Assembly (NCBI GenBank): GCA_002369155.1
Contig: DFEM01000113.1
Span: 1-14,412 of the forward strand
Reading direction: 5' to 3'
Origin: Lachnospiraceae bacterium UBA3802
GTDB taxonomy: Bacteria > Bacillota > Clostridia > Lachnospirales > Lachnospiraceae
DNA length: 14,412 bases
This document shows positions 1 through 6,058 of this stretch, in pieces. Positions within the stretch are counted from its first letter, which is position 1; every line of letters begins with the position of its first letter. The position numbers and the translations under genes were made by a program. The notes beneath the pieces were generated by a model that was given only the letters and a program-made list of their open reading frames with translations, was not told where the DNA came from and did not search any database.

Positions 1-23
1 AGTATTCTGTGTTTTGTATCCAT
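1..23 (-). CDS. TetR-family regulator, N-terminal fragment (cut by window edge)
   Basis: An ATG at 23 reading leftward gives MDTKHRI followed by Leu before the window ends. This matches the usual opening of TetR-family regulators (MDTKxRILxAA). A ribosome site AAAGGGG lies at 29-35, five bases before the ATG. Upstream is a perfect-consensus promoter with two palindromic operator-like sites, the arrangement expected of an autoregulated TetR repressor. Only eight codons are visible, so the family call rests on the N-terminus and the operator context. The effector and any target genes lie outside the window. Confidence 0.55.
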
Positions 24-46
24 TTTTACCCCTTTGTCTTTCAATT

Positions 47-90
47 GGCTAATTCCGATTAGCCATATTATAGGCTAATCGGAATTAGCC
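47..90. promoter_or_regulatory. Paired palindromic operators (two 18-bp sites)
   Basis: GGCTAATTCCGATTAGCC at 47-64 and its exact reverse complement at 73-90 are separated by 8 bases. Each copy is itself an inverted repeat, GGCTAAT and ATTAGCC around TCCG or CGGA, so the motif GGCTAAT occurs four times. One copy fills the promoter spacer and the other covers the predicted start site. Two half-symmetric sites placed like this are typical of TetR-family operators. The binding protein is inferred to be the adjacent TetR-type product. Confidence 0.75.
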
Positions 91-96
91 TGTCAA
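67..96 (-). promoter_or_regulatory. Perfect-consensus sigma-A promoter for the TetR-type gene
   Basis: Read on the minus strand, TTGACA (91-96) is followed by an 18-base spacer (73-90) and TATAAT (67-72). Both hexamers match the sigma-A consensus exactly. The spacer is entirely one copy of the 18-bp palindrome, so a bound repressor would sit between -35 and -10. Transcription would start around 60, inside the second palindrome copy. Confidence 0.85.
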
Positions 97-100
97 GCAC

Positions 101-137
101 AAAAATACCCTCCATGCAAATTTTACATAGAGGGTAT
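101..137 (-). terminator. Rho-independent terminator after the AraC-type gene
   Basis: On the minus strand an 8-bp stem (ATACCCTC at 105-112 pairing with GAGGGTAT at 130-137), with an inner ATG/CAT pairing, is followed by a T run (101-105). It lies just after the stop of the AraC-type gene at 144 and just before the TetR promoter, so it insulates the two units. Confidence 0.8.
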
Positions 138-143
138 GGTTTG

Positions 144-1025
144 TTATTTATTCTGTTTTTCCTTAACGGGAACGAGTTCGATATATCCTCTCTCGCCTCT
201 TGGTTCAAGCTGAATGCGGGGGTTCGAATCATCCCACTCAAAGCCGATGAATTCGGGATTATATTTCTTTTCGGCATCCCAAATTTCGGTTATCGCAGAC
301 ACATAATCTTCCTGATCAAAGGGCTCTCCTCTGAATAAAAGATACTTGGCTGCTGGAAGCTCTATTACTTCAAATCCCTCGGGAACGATACCGTTATAAT
401 CGAGTTCAACTTCCACACCCTGAACATATTCGTTTGTGACAGGATTTCTTAATTCCTTCGGAAGCCACAAACATACAGGTTCTCCGCTTATCGACTTAAT
501 GCTTGTAAGAAGTCCCCATACGTCGCATCCCACTTCTTCGCAGTAACTGAAATATTCGGTTGCTTTAATACCTCTTTTGATGATTACTTTTCTTGCAGGC
601 TTTTCGATTACCTGAATAAAAACATTTCTGATTTCGCTCATTTTGCTCACTTTCCTTTCATTATCCATGATTAAATAAGGAGTAAACAACCACACCGGAA
701 TCGGGCTTGTGGAATACTCTTTCGGGTTGCATCCGAATTCTCTTCTGAATGCTCTCTGATATCCGTCCACGCTTCCGAAACCCCAATCCATGGCCACTTT
801 CAAAACAGACACGTTTTCATCGCGAAGCCAAAGTGCCGACCTTGACAGCTTAAGGCGCCTTACATAAACCGCCGGGGTCATATTAAGATTTGCTTCAAAA
901 ATTCTCCTCGCATATGAAGGTGAAAAATTTACGGCATCGGCGAGATCTTCGATGGTTATTTCTTCCATCAGATGTTCGCTTATATAATCCTGCATCACCC
1001 TTACAGCTTCTCTTTGTTCGTCCAT
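144..1025 (-). CDS. AraC-family regulator with GyrI-like effector-binding domain
   Basis: A 293-residue transcription regulator. Residues about 5-100 form the AraC/XylS DNA-binding domain with two helix-turn-helix units: IEDLADAVNFSPSYARRIF, and the VAMDWGFGSVDGYQRAFRREFG region ending before NPKEY. Residues about 130-290 resemble the GyrI/AraC_E_bind small-molecule domain seen in Rob- and BmrR-like proteins. So the order is DNA-binding first, ligand-binding second. A TTG at 1034 would lengthen the protein by three residues but directly abuts the AAGGAG (1035-1040). The ATG at 1025 sits nine bases from it and is preferred. It follows the methyltransferase gene by 69 bases and may be the last gene of that operon. 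The ligand is unknown. Confidence 0.9.
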   Translation of the reverse strand: MDEQREAVRVMQDYISEHLMEEITIEDLADAVNFSPSYARRIFEANLNMTPAVYVRRLKLSRSALWLRDENVSVLKVAMDWGFGSVDGYQRAFRREFGCNPKEYSTSPIPVWLFTPYLIMDNERKVSKMSEIRNVFIQVIEKPARKVIIKRGIKATEYFSYCEEVGCDVWGLLTSIKSISGEPVCLWLPKELRNPVTNEYVQGVEVELDYNGIVPEGFEVIELPAAKYLLFRGEPFDQEDYVSAITEIWDAEKKYNPEFIGFEWDDSNPRIQLEPRGERGYIELVPVKEKQNK

Positions 1026-1048
1026 CCGTCTCAACTCCTTGTGAGCCT

Positions 1049-1066
1049 ATCTTACAAAAATAAGAT
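1049..1066. repeat. Short inverted repeat upstream of the AraC-type gene
   Basis: ATCTTA (1049-1054) and TAAGAT (1061-1066) flank a 6-base A-rich loop, 24 bases upstream of the AraC-type start codon. No T run follows on the minus strand, so it is not a convincing terminator. It could be an operator or chance. No good promoter was identified in this gap. Confidence 0.35.
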
Positions 1067-1094
1067 ATCTGAAATCTCGACTTTTTTTACACAC

Positions 1095-1817
1095 TTATTT
1101 TTTTACAAAAAGCAGATGATTGAAAAATGCAATGTTTTTGAATTCTTCGATTTCACTTGCTTTCGTCTCAAGTTCGAGCATTGATTTATACCAGTCATCC
1201 GTATATTTAATCTCGTTATTTGATGAAAGCCCGAAAAACGCCCTTATACCATATCTTTCTTTAAGTGCAGCCTTATCCGACAAATAATTAATCAGCGACT
1301 CATTGGAATAAACATTTCTTTTTCCAAACATGCTGTTTTCGGTATTATCGTCCGATAAAAGATCGAGCGCCGACTTAGGATTGTCTGCAAGTACCGCACT
1401 TCCCATTACCCTGCCGTAGAGATTGTGTTTAATGACGGATAAAATTCCTGCAGGTTTTAATACCCTGATTAATTCTTTTAATATCTCTTCCTTATCTTCA
1501 ACGTATTCAAAAACATTGTGACAAAAAACATAATCAAAAGAATTGTCTTCAACTGTTTTTAAATAATCAACTCCCTGATTTATCAGTGTATAATCACCTT
1601 CGACTCGCAGGGATGACATCTCTTCATTCGGTTCAACCGAGGTTACGTCATGCGCTTTTGCATAGTGCTCGGAAGTAATGCAAAACCCCGCTCCGAAATC
1701 CAGGACTTTTAATTTTTTCTCATTCGATATATTTAACTGTCTGTAAATCTGCTCATAAAACATTTTGCCCCAGGGCTGATCCACCATGGTTCTGTATTCT
1801 TTTATGGAACCTGACAT
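1095..1817 (-). CDS. SAM-dependent methyltransferase, SmtA/CmoM-like
   Basis: A 240-residue class I (Rossmann-fold) methyltransferase. Motif I is LDFGAGF at about 39-45, the ribose-binding acidic residue is E62 in VEPNEEM, and the FDYVFCHNVFEYVED and RVLKPAGILSVI segments match motifs post-II and III. The C-terminal half (HNLYGRVMG, then a Tyr-Lys-Ser-MLELETKA segment and a final beta strand) resembles the SmtA/CmoM group. In E. coli, CmoM methylates the carboxylate of cmo5U34 in tRNA. The resemblance is judged by eye from remembered family features, so the substrate is only suggested. ATG 1817 follows a purine-rich GGAGAAAGAAGAG. The stop codon of the preceding 55-residue gene overlaps this ribosome site, indicating coupled translation. 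Confidence 0.8.
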   Translation of the reverse strand: MSGSIKEYRTMVDQPWGKMFYEQIYRQLNISNEKKLKVLDFGAGFCITSEHYAKAHDVTSVEPNEEMSSLRVEGDYTLINQGVDYLKTVEDNSFDYVFCHNVFEYVEDKEEILKELIRVLKPAGILSVIKHNLYGRVMGSAVLADNPKSALDLLSDDNTENSMFGKRNVYSNESLINYLSDKAALKERYGIRAFFGLSSNNEIKYTDDWYKSMLELETKASEIEEFKNIAFFNHLLFVKK

Positions 1818-1829
1818 CTCTTCTTTCTC

Positions 1830-1997
1830 CTAAAAAAAATAATTAATCAATTCGGCCAGCGGCCACATGGCAAAAAGCCATATAAAAGCAATAATAAAAA
1901 GCGTATCGTTTTTTGTTGCGACCGCAATAAACAATAAAACAAAAAATATCAATAAACCTATTGTGCCAAATAAAAGCATTCTCATTACAGAAAGCAT
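1830..1997 (-). CDS. Small two-helix membrane protein, 55 residues
   Basis: An unbroken minus-strand frame from ATG 1997 to TAG at 1830-1832. The product begins MLSVMRMLLFGTIGLLIFF. It has two hydrophobic stretches, about residues 7-27 and 33-47, separated by the polar turn ATKNDT, and ends LAELINYFF. AGAAGGGG at 2006-2013 is a good ribosome site eight bases before the ATG. Later ATGs at residues 5 and 7 are less well spaced. The gene sits 34 bases after the HAD hydrolase stop, and its stop is 12 bases before the methyltransferase start, so it is inside a compact operon. No family is recognised. The two-helix hairpin suggests a small inner-membrane protein of unknown role. Confidence 0.7.
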   Translation of the reverse strand: MLSVMRMLLFGTIGLLIFFVLLFIAVATKNDTLFIIAFIWLFAMWPLAELINYFF

Positions 1998-2031
1998 AAT
2001 CAAATCCCCTTCTTTGCCTTCCGGTCTGTTT

Positions 2032-2709
2032 TCACTGTAAATATTTTAATATATCCGTCTGTTTTTCCGCCTGAATAAATTGCGGCATTACACCGCAGGG
2101 AATATGTCCTTCAAGCATAATGGGTCTGAACCAGTTTGCCTGTATGGCTTTCATTCCGGCTTCGGTTGCGGCTTCAAGTTCATGCGATCCGCCGTCTCCC
2201 ACATAAATGCACTCGCAAGTTTCTGCCCCGAGTTCTTTTGCAATATCATAAAAAAGAACTAAATCCGGTTTCTTAATTCCCTGTTCGTAGGAAAGCTTAA
2301 CCGCATCAAAATACGGCATAAGCAAAGAAGCGCGAATCATGTCGCGTTCATCCGAAAAACAGTTGCTGATAAGTCCTATTTTAATGCCCCTTTTCTTTAA
2401 CTCATCCAAAAGTTCGAATGTCTCTTTGGGAATCATTGAAAAGGTATCTGTCTGACTTTCATGTCTCTTTTTTACCAGGTGTTCAACTGCTTCTTTTGAA
2501 TATAGTCCAATCTTTTCAAGCGCTGCTCTCCCGCCTTCTTCTATGGTGATTTTTCCCATTGTCCTGTCATCTTCGTTCTCGTGCCAGGCCTTTACATACT
2601 CTTTAAACGGAAGATTCATGTCTTTAACAAAATCTTCAGAAAAATAAACTCTTCCGACAAAAAGACTCACCAGTGTTTCGTACATGTCAAAAATGCAGGC
2701 TTTAATCAT
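2032..2709 (-). CDS. HAD-superfamily hydrolase (haloacid dehalogenase-like)
   Basis: A 225-residue HAD hydrolase. Motif I is FDMYETL with nucleophile D8, a DxYxT pattern closer to the haloacid-dehalogenase branch than to the DxDGT phosphatase form. Motif II is the serine in LISN (S115), motif III is a lysine in GIKKPD (K147), and motif IV is the VGDGG segment (D172) with acidic residues after it. A helical cap lies between about 15 and 95. A TTG at 2742 would add 11 residues. However, AAGGAG sits five bases before ATG 2709, which fixes the start there. It is the first gene of a likely four-gene minus-strand operon, divergent from the thiamin operon. The substrate cannot be told: phosphatase, nucleotidase and dehalogenase activities all occur in this group. 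Confidence 0.88.
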   Translation of the reverse strand: MIKACIFDMYETLVSLFVGRVYFSEDFVKDMNLPFKEYVKAWHENEDDRTMGKITIEEGGRAALEKIGLYSKEAVEHLVKKRHESQTDTFSMIPKETFELLDELKKRGIKIGLISNCFSDERDMIRASLLMPYFDAVKLSYEQGIKKPDLVLFYDIAKELGAETCECIYVGDGGSHELEAATEAGMKAIQANWFRPIMLEGHIPCGVMPQFIQAEKQTDILKYLQ

Positions 2710-2759
2710 TTTTTCTCCTTTTTCAGACGGGTCGTTCTTCAATTTTCAAATCTCTTTTT

Positions 2760-2788
2760 ATTATATTGCGATTTATTCTTGAATTCCA
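2760..2788 (-). promoter_or_regulatory. Probable promoter of the HAD-methyltransferase operon
   Basis: On the minus strand TGGAAT (2783-2788), a 17-base spacer and TATAAT (2760-2765). The -10 is perfect and the -35 is weak. The -35 overlaps that of the divergent thiamin-operon promoter. Confidence 0.6.
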
Positions 2789-2807
2789 TTATTTATTCTG
2801 TTATATT
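2779..2807 (+). promoter_or_regulatory. Promoter of the thiamin operon
   Basis: TTGAAT (2779-2784), a 17-base spacer, and TATATT (2802-2807). Transcription would begin near 2814, just before the TPP aptamer, as expected for a riboswitch-controlled leader. Confidence 0.75.
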
Positions 2808-2814
2808 ATTTGAT

Positions 2815-2907
2815 GTTCAACAGGGGAGCTTGCAAAAGCAGGCTGAGAGGAAGTTAATTTACTTCGACCCTTTTACCTGATACGGATAATGCCGTCGTAG
2901 GAAGTCA
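2815..2907 (+). ncRNA. TPP riboswitch (THI element) aptamer
   Basis: The conserved TPP-aptamer blocks occur in order: AGGGGAGC (2822-2829), GGCTGAGAGG (2841-2850), GACCC (2866-2870), ACCTGAT (2875-2881), GGATAATGCC (2884-2893) and CGTAGGAAG (2896-2904). P3 is GCTTGC/GCAGGC. An extra hairpin (AAGT/ACTT) sits between J3/2 and the 3' strand of P2. P5 is ACGG/CCGT around ATAATG. It lies directly upstream of thiD-thiC, so thiamin pyrophosphate is the expected ligand and repression the expected outcome. Confidence 0.97.
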
Positions 2908-2923
2908 TATTTTTGTATTGAGT

Positions 2924-2954
2924 ACAGACGGTAATGATTTGCCGTCTGTTTTTT
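2924..2954 (+). terminator. Riboswitch-controlled intrinsic terminator
   Basis: An 8-bp stem, ACAGACGG (2924-2931) with CCGTCTGT (2942-2949), is followed by TTTTTT (2949-2954). It lies 20 bases after the TPP aptamer and 24 bases before the thiD start. The 5' arm can instead pair with the 3' part of the aptamer: CCGTC 2892-2896 with GACGG 2927-2931, and GTA 2897-2899 with TAC 2923-2925 around a bulged A. This gives a plausible antiterminator when TPP is absent. The pairing is drawn by eye. Confidence 0.88.
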
Positions 2955-2977
2955 GTTTTATACACAAGGAGAATCTT

Positions 2978-3775
2978 ATGAAAACAGCATTGTCGATTGC
3001 GGGAAGCGATTCAAGCGGAGGAGCCGGAATCCAGGCAGACTTAAAAACAATGACTCTAAACGGCGTCTTTGCAATGAGTGCGATTACCGCTCTTACGGCG
3101 CAAAATACCACCGGTGTTCGTTCCATTGAAGAAGTATCGCCTTCATTTTTAAAAGATCAGATTGATGCAGTATTCGAAGACATATATCCGGATGCCGTAA
3201 AAATCGGAATGGTCGCTTCTTCAGAGCTTATTAAAACAATCGCCGAAAGATTAAGATTTTACAAAGCAAAAAATATCGTAGCCGACCCCGTCATGGTGGC
3301 AACAAGCGGCTCCGCTCTTTTAAAAACCGATGCCGTTGAAACACTTGCAAAAGAAATATTTCCGATTGCAGCAATCATCACGCCGAATATTCCGGAAGCC
3401 GAAATTTTATCTTCAATGAAAATCGAAAATGAAAAAAATATGATTGAAGCCGCAAAGAAAATTGAAAATGAATACGGATGCGCAGTTCTTGTAAAAGGCG
3501 GCCACAGCATAAACGATGCAAATGACATTCTTTGCAAAAAGGGAGAGATTAAAACTTTTACGGGGAAGCGCATAGACAATCCTAATACTCACGGTACGGG
3601 CTGCACGCTTTCAAGTGCAATTGCTTCAAACCTTGCAAAGGGATATTCGATTGAAGATTCAATTCAAAAAGCAAAGGATTATATATCCGGTGCCCTGTCG
3701 GCCGGTCTTGACCTTGGTAAAGGATCGGGACCGATGAATCACGCATTTGATTTAAAATCGGTTTTCGCCGAATGA
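2978..3775 (+). CDS. thiD: Hydroxymethylpyrimidine (phosphate) kinase ThiD
   Basis: A 265-residue ribokinase-fold enzyme. It phosphorylates HMP to HMP-P and HMP-P to HMP-PP, the pyrimidine substrate for ThiE. The substrate-binding N-terminus is AGSDSSGGAGIQADLKT (residues 8-24). The conserved VADPVMVATSG segment is in mid-protein, and the C-terminal anion-hole/catalytic motif is HGTGCTLSSAIA. The start is ATG 2978, with AAGGAG at 2966-2971. An upstream TTG in frame would lie within the riboswitch terminator and is rejected. It is the first gene of the thiamin operon, 28 bases before thiC. Confidence 0.97.
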   Translation: MKTALSIAGSDSSGGAGIQADLKTMTLNGVFAMSAITALTAQNTTGVRSIEEVSPSFLKDQIDAVFEDIYPDAVKIGMVASSELIKTIAERLRFYKAKNIVADPVMVATSGSALLKTDAVETLAKEIFPIAAIITPNIPEAEILSSMKIENEKNMIEAAKKIENEYGCAVLVKGGHSINDANDILCKKGEIKTFTGKRIDNPNTHGTGCTLSSAIASNLAKGYSIEDSIQKAKDYISGALSAGLDLGKGSGPMNHAFDLKSVFAE

Positions 3776-3803
3776 AAAAATAAATTATTGAAAGAGGCAG
3801 ATA

Positions 3804-5108
3804 ATGAGAAATTACACAACACAAATGGATGCCGCAAGAAAAGGCATTATCACACCTGAAATGAAAGCGGTTGCAAAAAAGGAATACCGAAGCGATGAAG
3901 AAATACGCGACCTCGTTGCAAAAGGACAGGTTGCAATCTGCGCCAACAAGCTTCACACGTGTCTTGAGCCAAACGGCGTGGGTTCAATGCTTCGAACAAA
4001 GATTAATGTAAACTTGGGCGTATCAAGAGACTGCAAGGATTATGACATTGAAATGCAAAAAGTTATGGCAGCCGTGGATATGGGTGCGGAAGCAATAATG
4101 GATCTTTCTTCTCACGGCAACACACAGCCTTTCAGAAAAAAGTTAACATCCGAATGCCCCGCCATGATCGGTACAGTTCCCGTGTATGACAGCGTTATAC
4201 ATTATCAAAGAGACCTTGCAACATTAACTGCCAAGGATTTTATCGATGTGGTAAGACTTCACGCCGAAGACGGTGTTGATTTTGTGACACTGCACTGCGG
4301 AATCACAAGAAAAACAATCGATCAGATTCGTAAACACAAAAGAAAAATGAATATCGTTTCCCGCGGCGGTTCTCTTGTTTTTGCATGGATGTGCATGACC
4401 GGAGAAGAGAATCCTTTTTATGAATATTATGATGAAATTCTCGAAATCTGCCGTGAATACGATGTGACGATTTCCCTCGGTGACGCATGCCGTCCCGGCT
4501 GTCTTGCGGATGCTTCGGATGTATGTCAGATTGAAGAACTCGTTCGTCTCGGAGAACTTACCAAGCGTGCGTGGGAAAAGGATGTTCAGGTTATGGTTGA
4601 AGGTCCGGGACACATGCCGCTCGATCAGATTGAAGCCAATATGAAAATACAGCAGTCAATCTGCATGGGTGCACCTTTCTATGTATTGGGACCACTCGTT
4701 ACCGATATCGCGCCCGGATATGACCACATCACTTCCGCTATCGGAGGTGCCATTGCAGCATCGTCCGGCGCCGCATTCCTTTGCTATGTAACGCCTGCAG
4801 AGCATCTTGCGCTGCCCAATGTCGAAGACGTTAAGCAGGGAATCATTGCATCACGTATCGCCGCACATGCAGCGGATATAGCCAAGAAAGTGCCTCATGC
4901 AAGAGACATCGACGACAAGATGGCTGACGCAAGAAGAACCTTTGACTGGGATACGCAATGGGAATGTTCCATCGATCCCGAGACTGCAAAATCGATTCGC
5001 GATTCCCGTGCTCCCGAGCACGACGATACATGTTCAATGTGCGGTAAATTCTGCGCGGTAAGAAGCATGAACAAAGCTCTTGCCGGAGAATATATCGATA
5101 TTTTATAA
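3804..5108 (+). CDS. thiC: Phosphomethylpyrimidine synthase ThiC
   Basis: A 434-residue radical SAM enzyme converting aminoimidazole ribotide to HMP-P. The length is that of the shorter clostridial/archaeal form, lacking the N-terminal extension of the E. coli type. Core motifs include [33 protein letters not shown] and [15 protein letters not shown]. The C-terminal iron-sulfur ligands are in CSMCGKFC, near residues 414-421. The spacing is CX2CX3C, one residue shorter than the CX2CX4C known from E. coli ThiC. The start ATG 3804 has AGAGG at 3793-3797. Its transcription depends on the TPP riboswitch. Confidence 0.97.
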   Translation: MRNYTTQMDAARKGIITPEMKAVAKKEYRSDEEIRDLVAKGQVAICANKLHTCLEPNGVGSMLRTKINVNLGVSRDCKDYDIEMQKVMAAVDMGAEAIMDLSSHGNTQPFRKKLTSECPAMIGTVPVYDSVIHYQRDLATLTAKDFIDVVRLHAEDGVDFVTLHCGITRKTIDQIRKHKRKMNIVSRGGSLVFAWMCMTGEENPFYEYYDEILEICREYDVTISLGDACRPGCLADASDVCQIEELVRLGELTKRAWEKDVQVMVEGPGHMPLDQIEANMKIQQSICMGAPFYVLGPLVTDIAPGYDHITSAIGGAIAASSGAAFLCYVTPAEHLALPNVEDVKQGIIASRIAAHAADIAKKVPHARDIDDKMADARRTFDWDTQWECSIDPETAKSIRDSRAPEHDDTCSMCGKFCAVRSMNKALAGEYIDIL

Positions 5109-5159
5109 ATTTGTAATTAAACTGCATAAATTACCGACTGCAGGAATTTTAGCAACGAA

Positions 5160-5317
5160 TCAAAAGGAGGAAAAACTATTACCCCGGAAAGCCGGGCGGA
5201 TGCAAGGGGAGCGCCTTGTATCTTGTAGATTTAGCGATGGGAAGCCGTGTTTCGGCGTGAGAGGGAAAAATTGATTTCCGACCGACAAATGTTAACACTA
5301 TAAGATTAGAAAAGAGG
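5160..5317 (+). ncRNA. Structured spacer RNA between thiC and thiW, partly TPP-aptamer-like
   Basis: The 215-base gap between thiC and thiW (5109-5323) has no convincing gene but clear structure. Hairpins: CCCGG/CCGGG (5183-5196); a 10-bp stem 5198-5207 with 5214-5223; GCCG/CGGC (5244-5256); GGAAA/TTTCC (5264-5279). A strong AAAAGGAGG (5162-5170) has no usable start codon behind it. Three blocks match the upstream TPP riboswitch: AGGGGAGC (5205-5212), TGAGAGG (5258-5264) and GACC (5280-5283). TGAGAGG to GACC is 22 bases in both, with a hairpin between. CGCC (5212-5215) can pair with GGCG (5254-5257), like P3. The conserved P4/P5 half (CCTGAT, GGATAATGCC) is not seen. CGCCT (5212-5216) can also pair with AGGCG (5315-5319), covering the thiW ribosome site. 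Function is inferred, and no known riboswitch class was matched in full. Confidence 0.5.
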
Positions 5318-5323
5318 CGAATT

Positions 5324-6058
5324 ATGAAAAAAATAAGTATTCTTAAATTAGTCATGCTCTCCATGCTGGTGGCAATAGGGGTAGTAATATCTCCGATTCT
5401 TCGTGTAGAAGGAATGTGTCCCATGGCACATTTTATAAACATTGTATGTTCCGTACTTTTGGGTCCCTGGTACTCATTGATTTGTGCATTAACCATCGGA
5501 ATTATCCGTATGGTCTTAATGGGAATTCCGCCCCTCGCTTTGACAGGTGCGATATTCGGTGCATTCTTATCGGGTGTTTTTTACCGTCTTTCCAAAGGTA
5601 AGATTCTTATGGCCGTGCTCGGAGAGATTATCGGAACGGGAATTGTCGGTGCAATCGTTTCTTTCCCGGTCATGACTTTTATCTGGGGCAGAGAAGGTTT
5701 GACATGGTTTTTCTACATCCCTTCTTTTACATGCGGAACACTTATCGGAGGAAGCATCGCATATTTCTTCTTAAGAAAAATGATAGAAAACGGAATGTTA
5801 TCCAAAATGCAGGAAAGACTCGGAAGTCCCGTATTTGCAGACAAGAGCACTATCATTTCCAATACGATTTCACTTGCTGCATTCGGTCCGATTCTTTTTG
5901 TCGTATTCCTTCTTCTTCCGCAGATTTTCCATTCCGAAGCAGCGTTTTGGAAATATCTTGCATACGGCTCCATCGCATGTTTTATCGTCGTTGCGTTGGT
6001 ATATTTTGCAGTTAAAACAATTAATGGAAAAAAACTGAAAGGTGAAAACCGTGATTGA
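5324..6058 (+). CDS. thiW: ThiW, thiamin-precursor ECF transporter S-component, extended form
   Basis: A 244-residue integral membrane protein. Residues about 1-160 match the ThiW family: an N-terminal helix, then LRVEGMCPMAHFINIV, a GPWYSLICALTIGIIRM segment, and GAIFGAFLSGVFYRLSKGK. ThiW works as a substrate-binding subunit of an energy-coupling-factor transporter. From its usual linkage to thiM it is thought to import the thiazole alcohol. The shared EcfA/EcfT modules are not in this window. The C-terminal ~80 residues add a polar linker and two more hydrophobic helices (LAAFGPILFVVFLLLP and SIACFIVVALVYFAV), beyond the roughly 160 residues I expect for this family. ATG 5324 follows AGAGG at 5313-5317. 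The last 8 bases overlap thiM. Confidence 0.88.
   Translation: MKKISILKLVMLSMLVAIGVVISPILRVEGMCPMAHFINIVCSVLLGPWYSLICALTIGIIRMVLMGIPPLALTGAIFGAFLSGVFYRLSKGKILMAVLGEIIGTGIVGAIVSFPVMTFIWGREGLTWFFYIPSFTCGTLIGGSIAYFFLRKMIENGMLSKMQERLGSPVFADKSTIISNTISLAAFGPILFVVFLLLPQIFHSEAAFWKYLAYGSIACFIVVALVYFAVKTINGKKLKGENRD

Noticed and set aside
1026..1034. TTG start at 1034 for the AraC-type gene
   Set aside because: It directly abuts AAGGAG, leaving no spacing. ATG 1025 has a normal distance.
3259..3956. Antisense frames over thiD and the thiD-thiC junction
   Set aside because: They are opposite well-supported thiD and thiC coding sequence, lack ribosome sites and show no protein family features.
5181..5260. 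Resemblance of the spacer to a c-di-GMP-I or glutamine riboswitch (hairpin with GGAAAG, then GGATGCAAGG)
   Set aside because: Only short purine-rich pieces match. The remaining conserved blocks of those classes are absent, and GATGCAAGG is taken up by a 9-10 bp stem.
5200..5274. Small frame starting ATG at 5200 in the thiC-thiW spacer (24 codons, MQGERLVSC...)
   Set aside because: It lies across the hairpins, has no properly spaced ribosome site, and the product has no recognisable features. The RNA explanation fits better.
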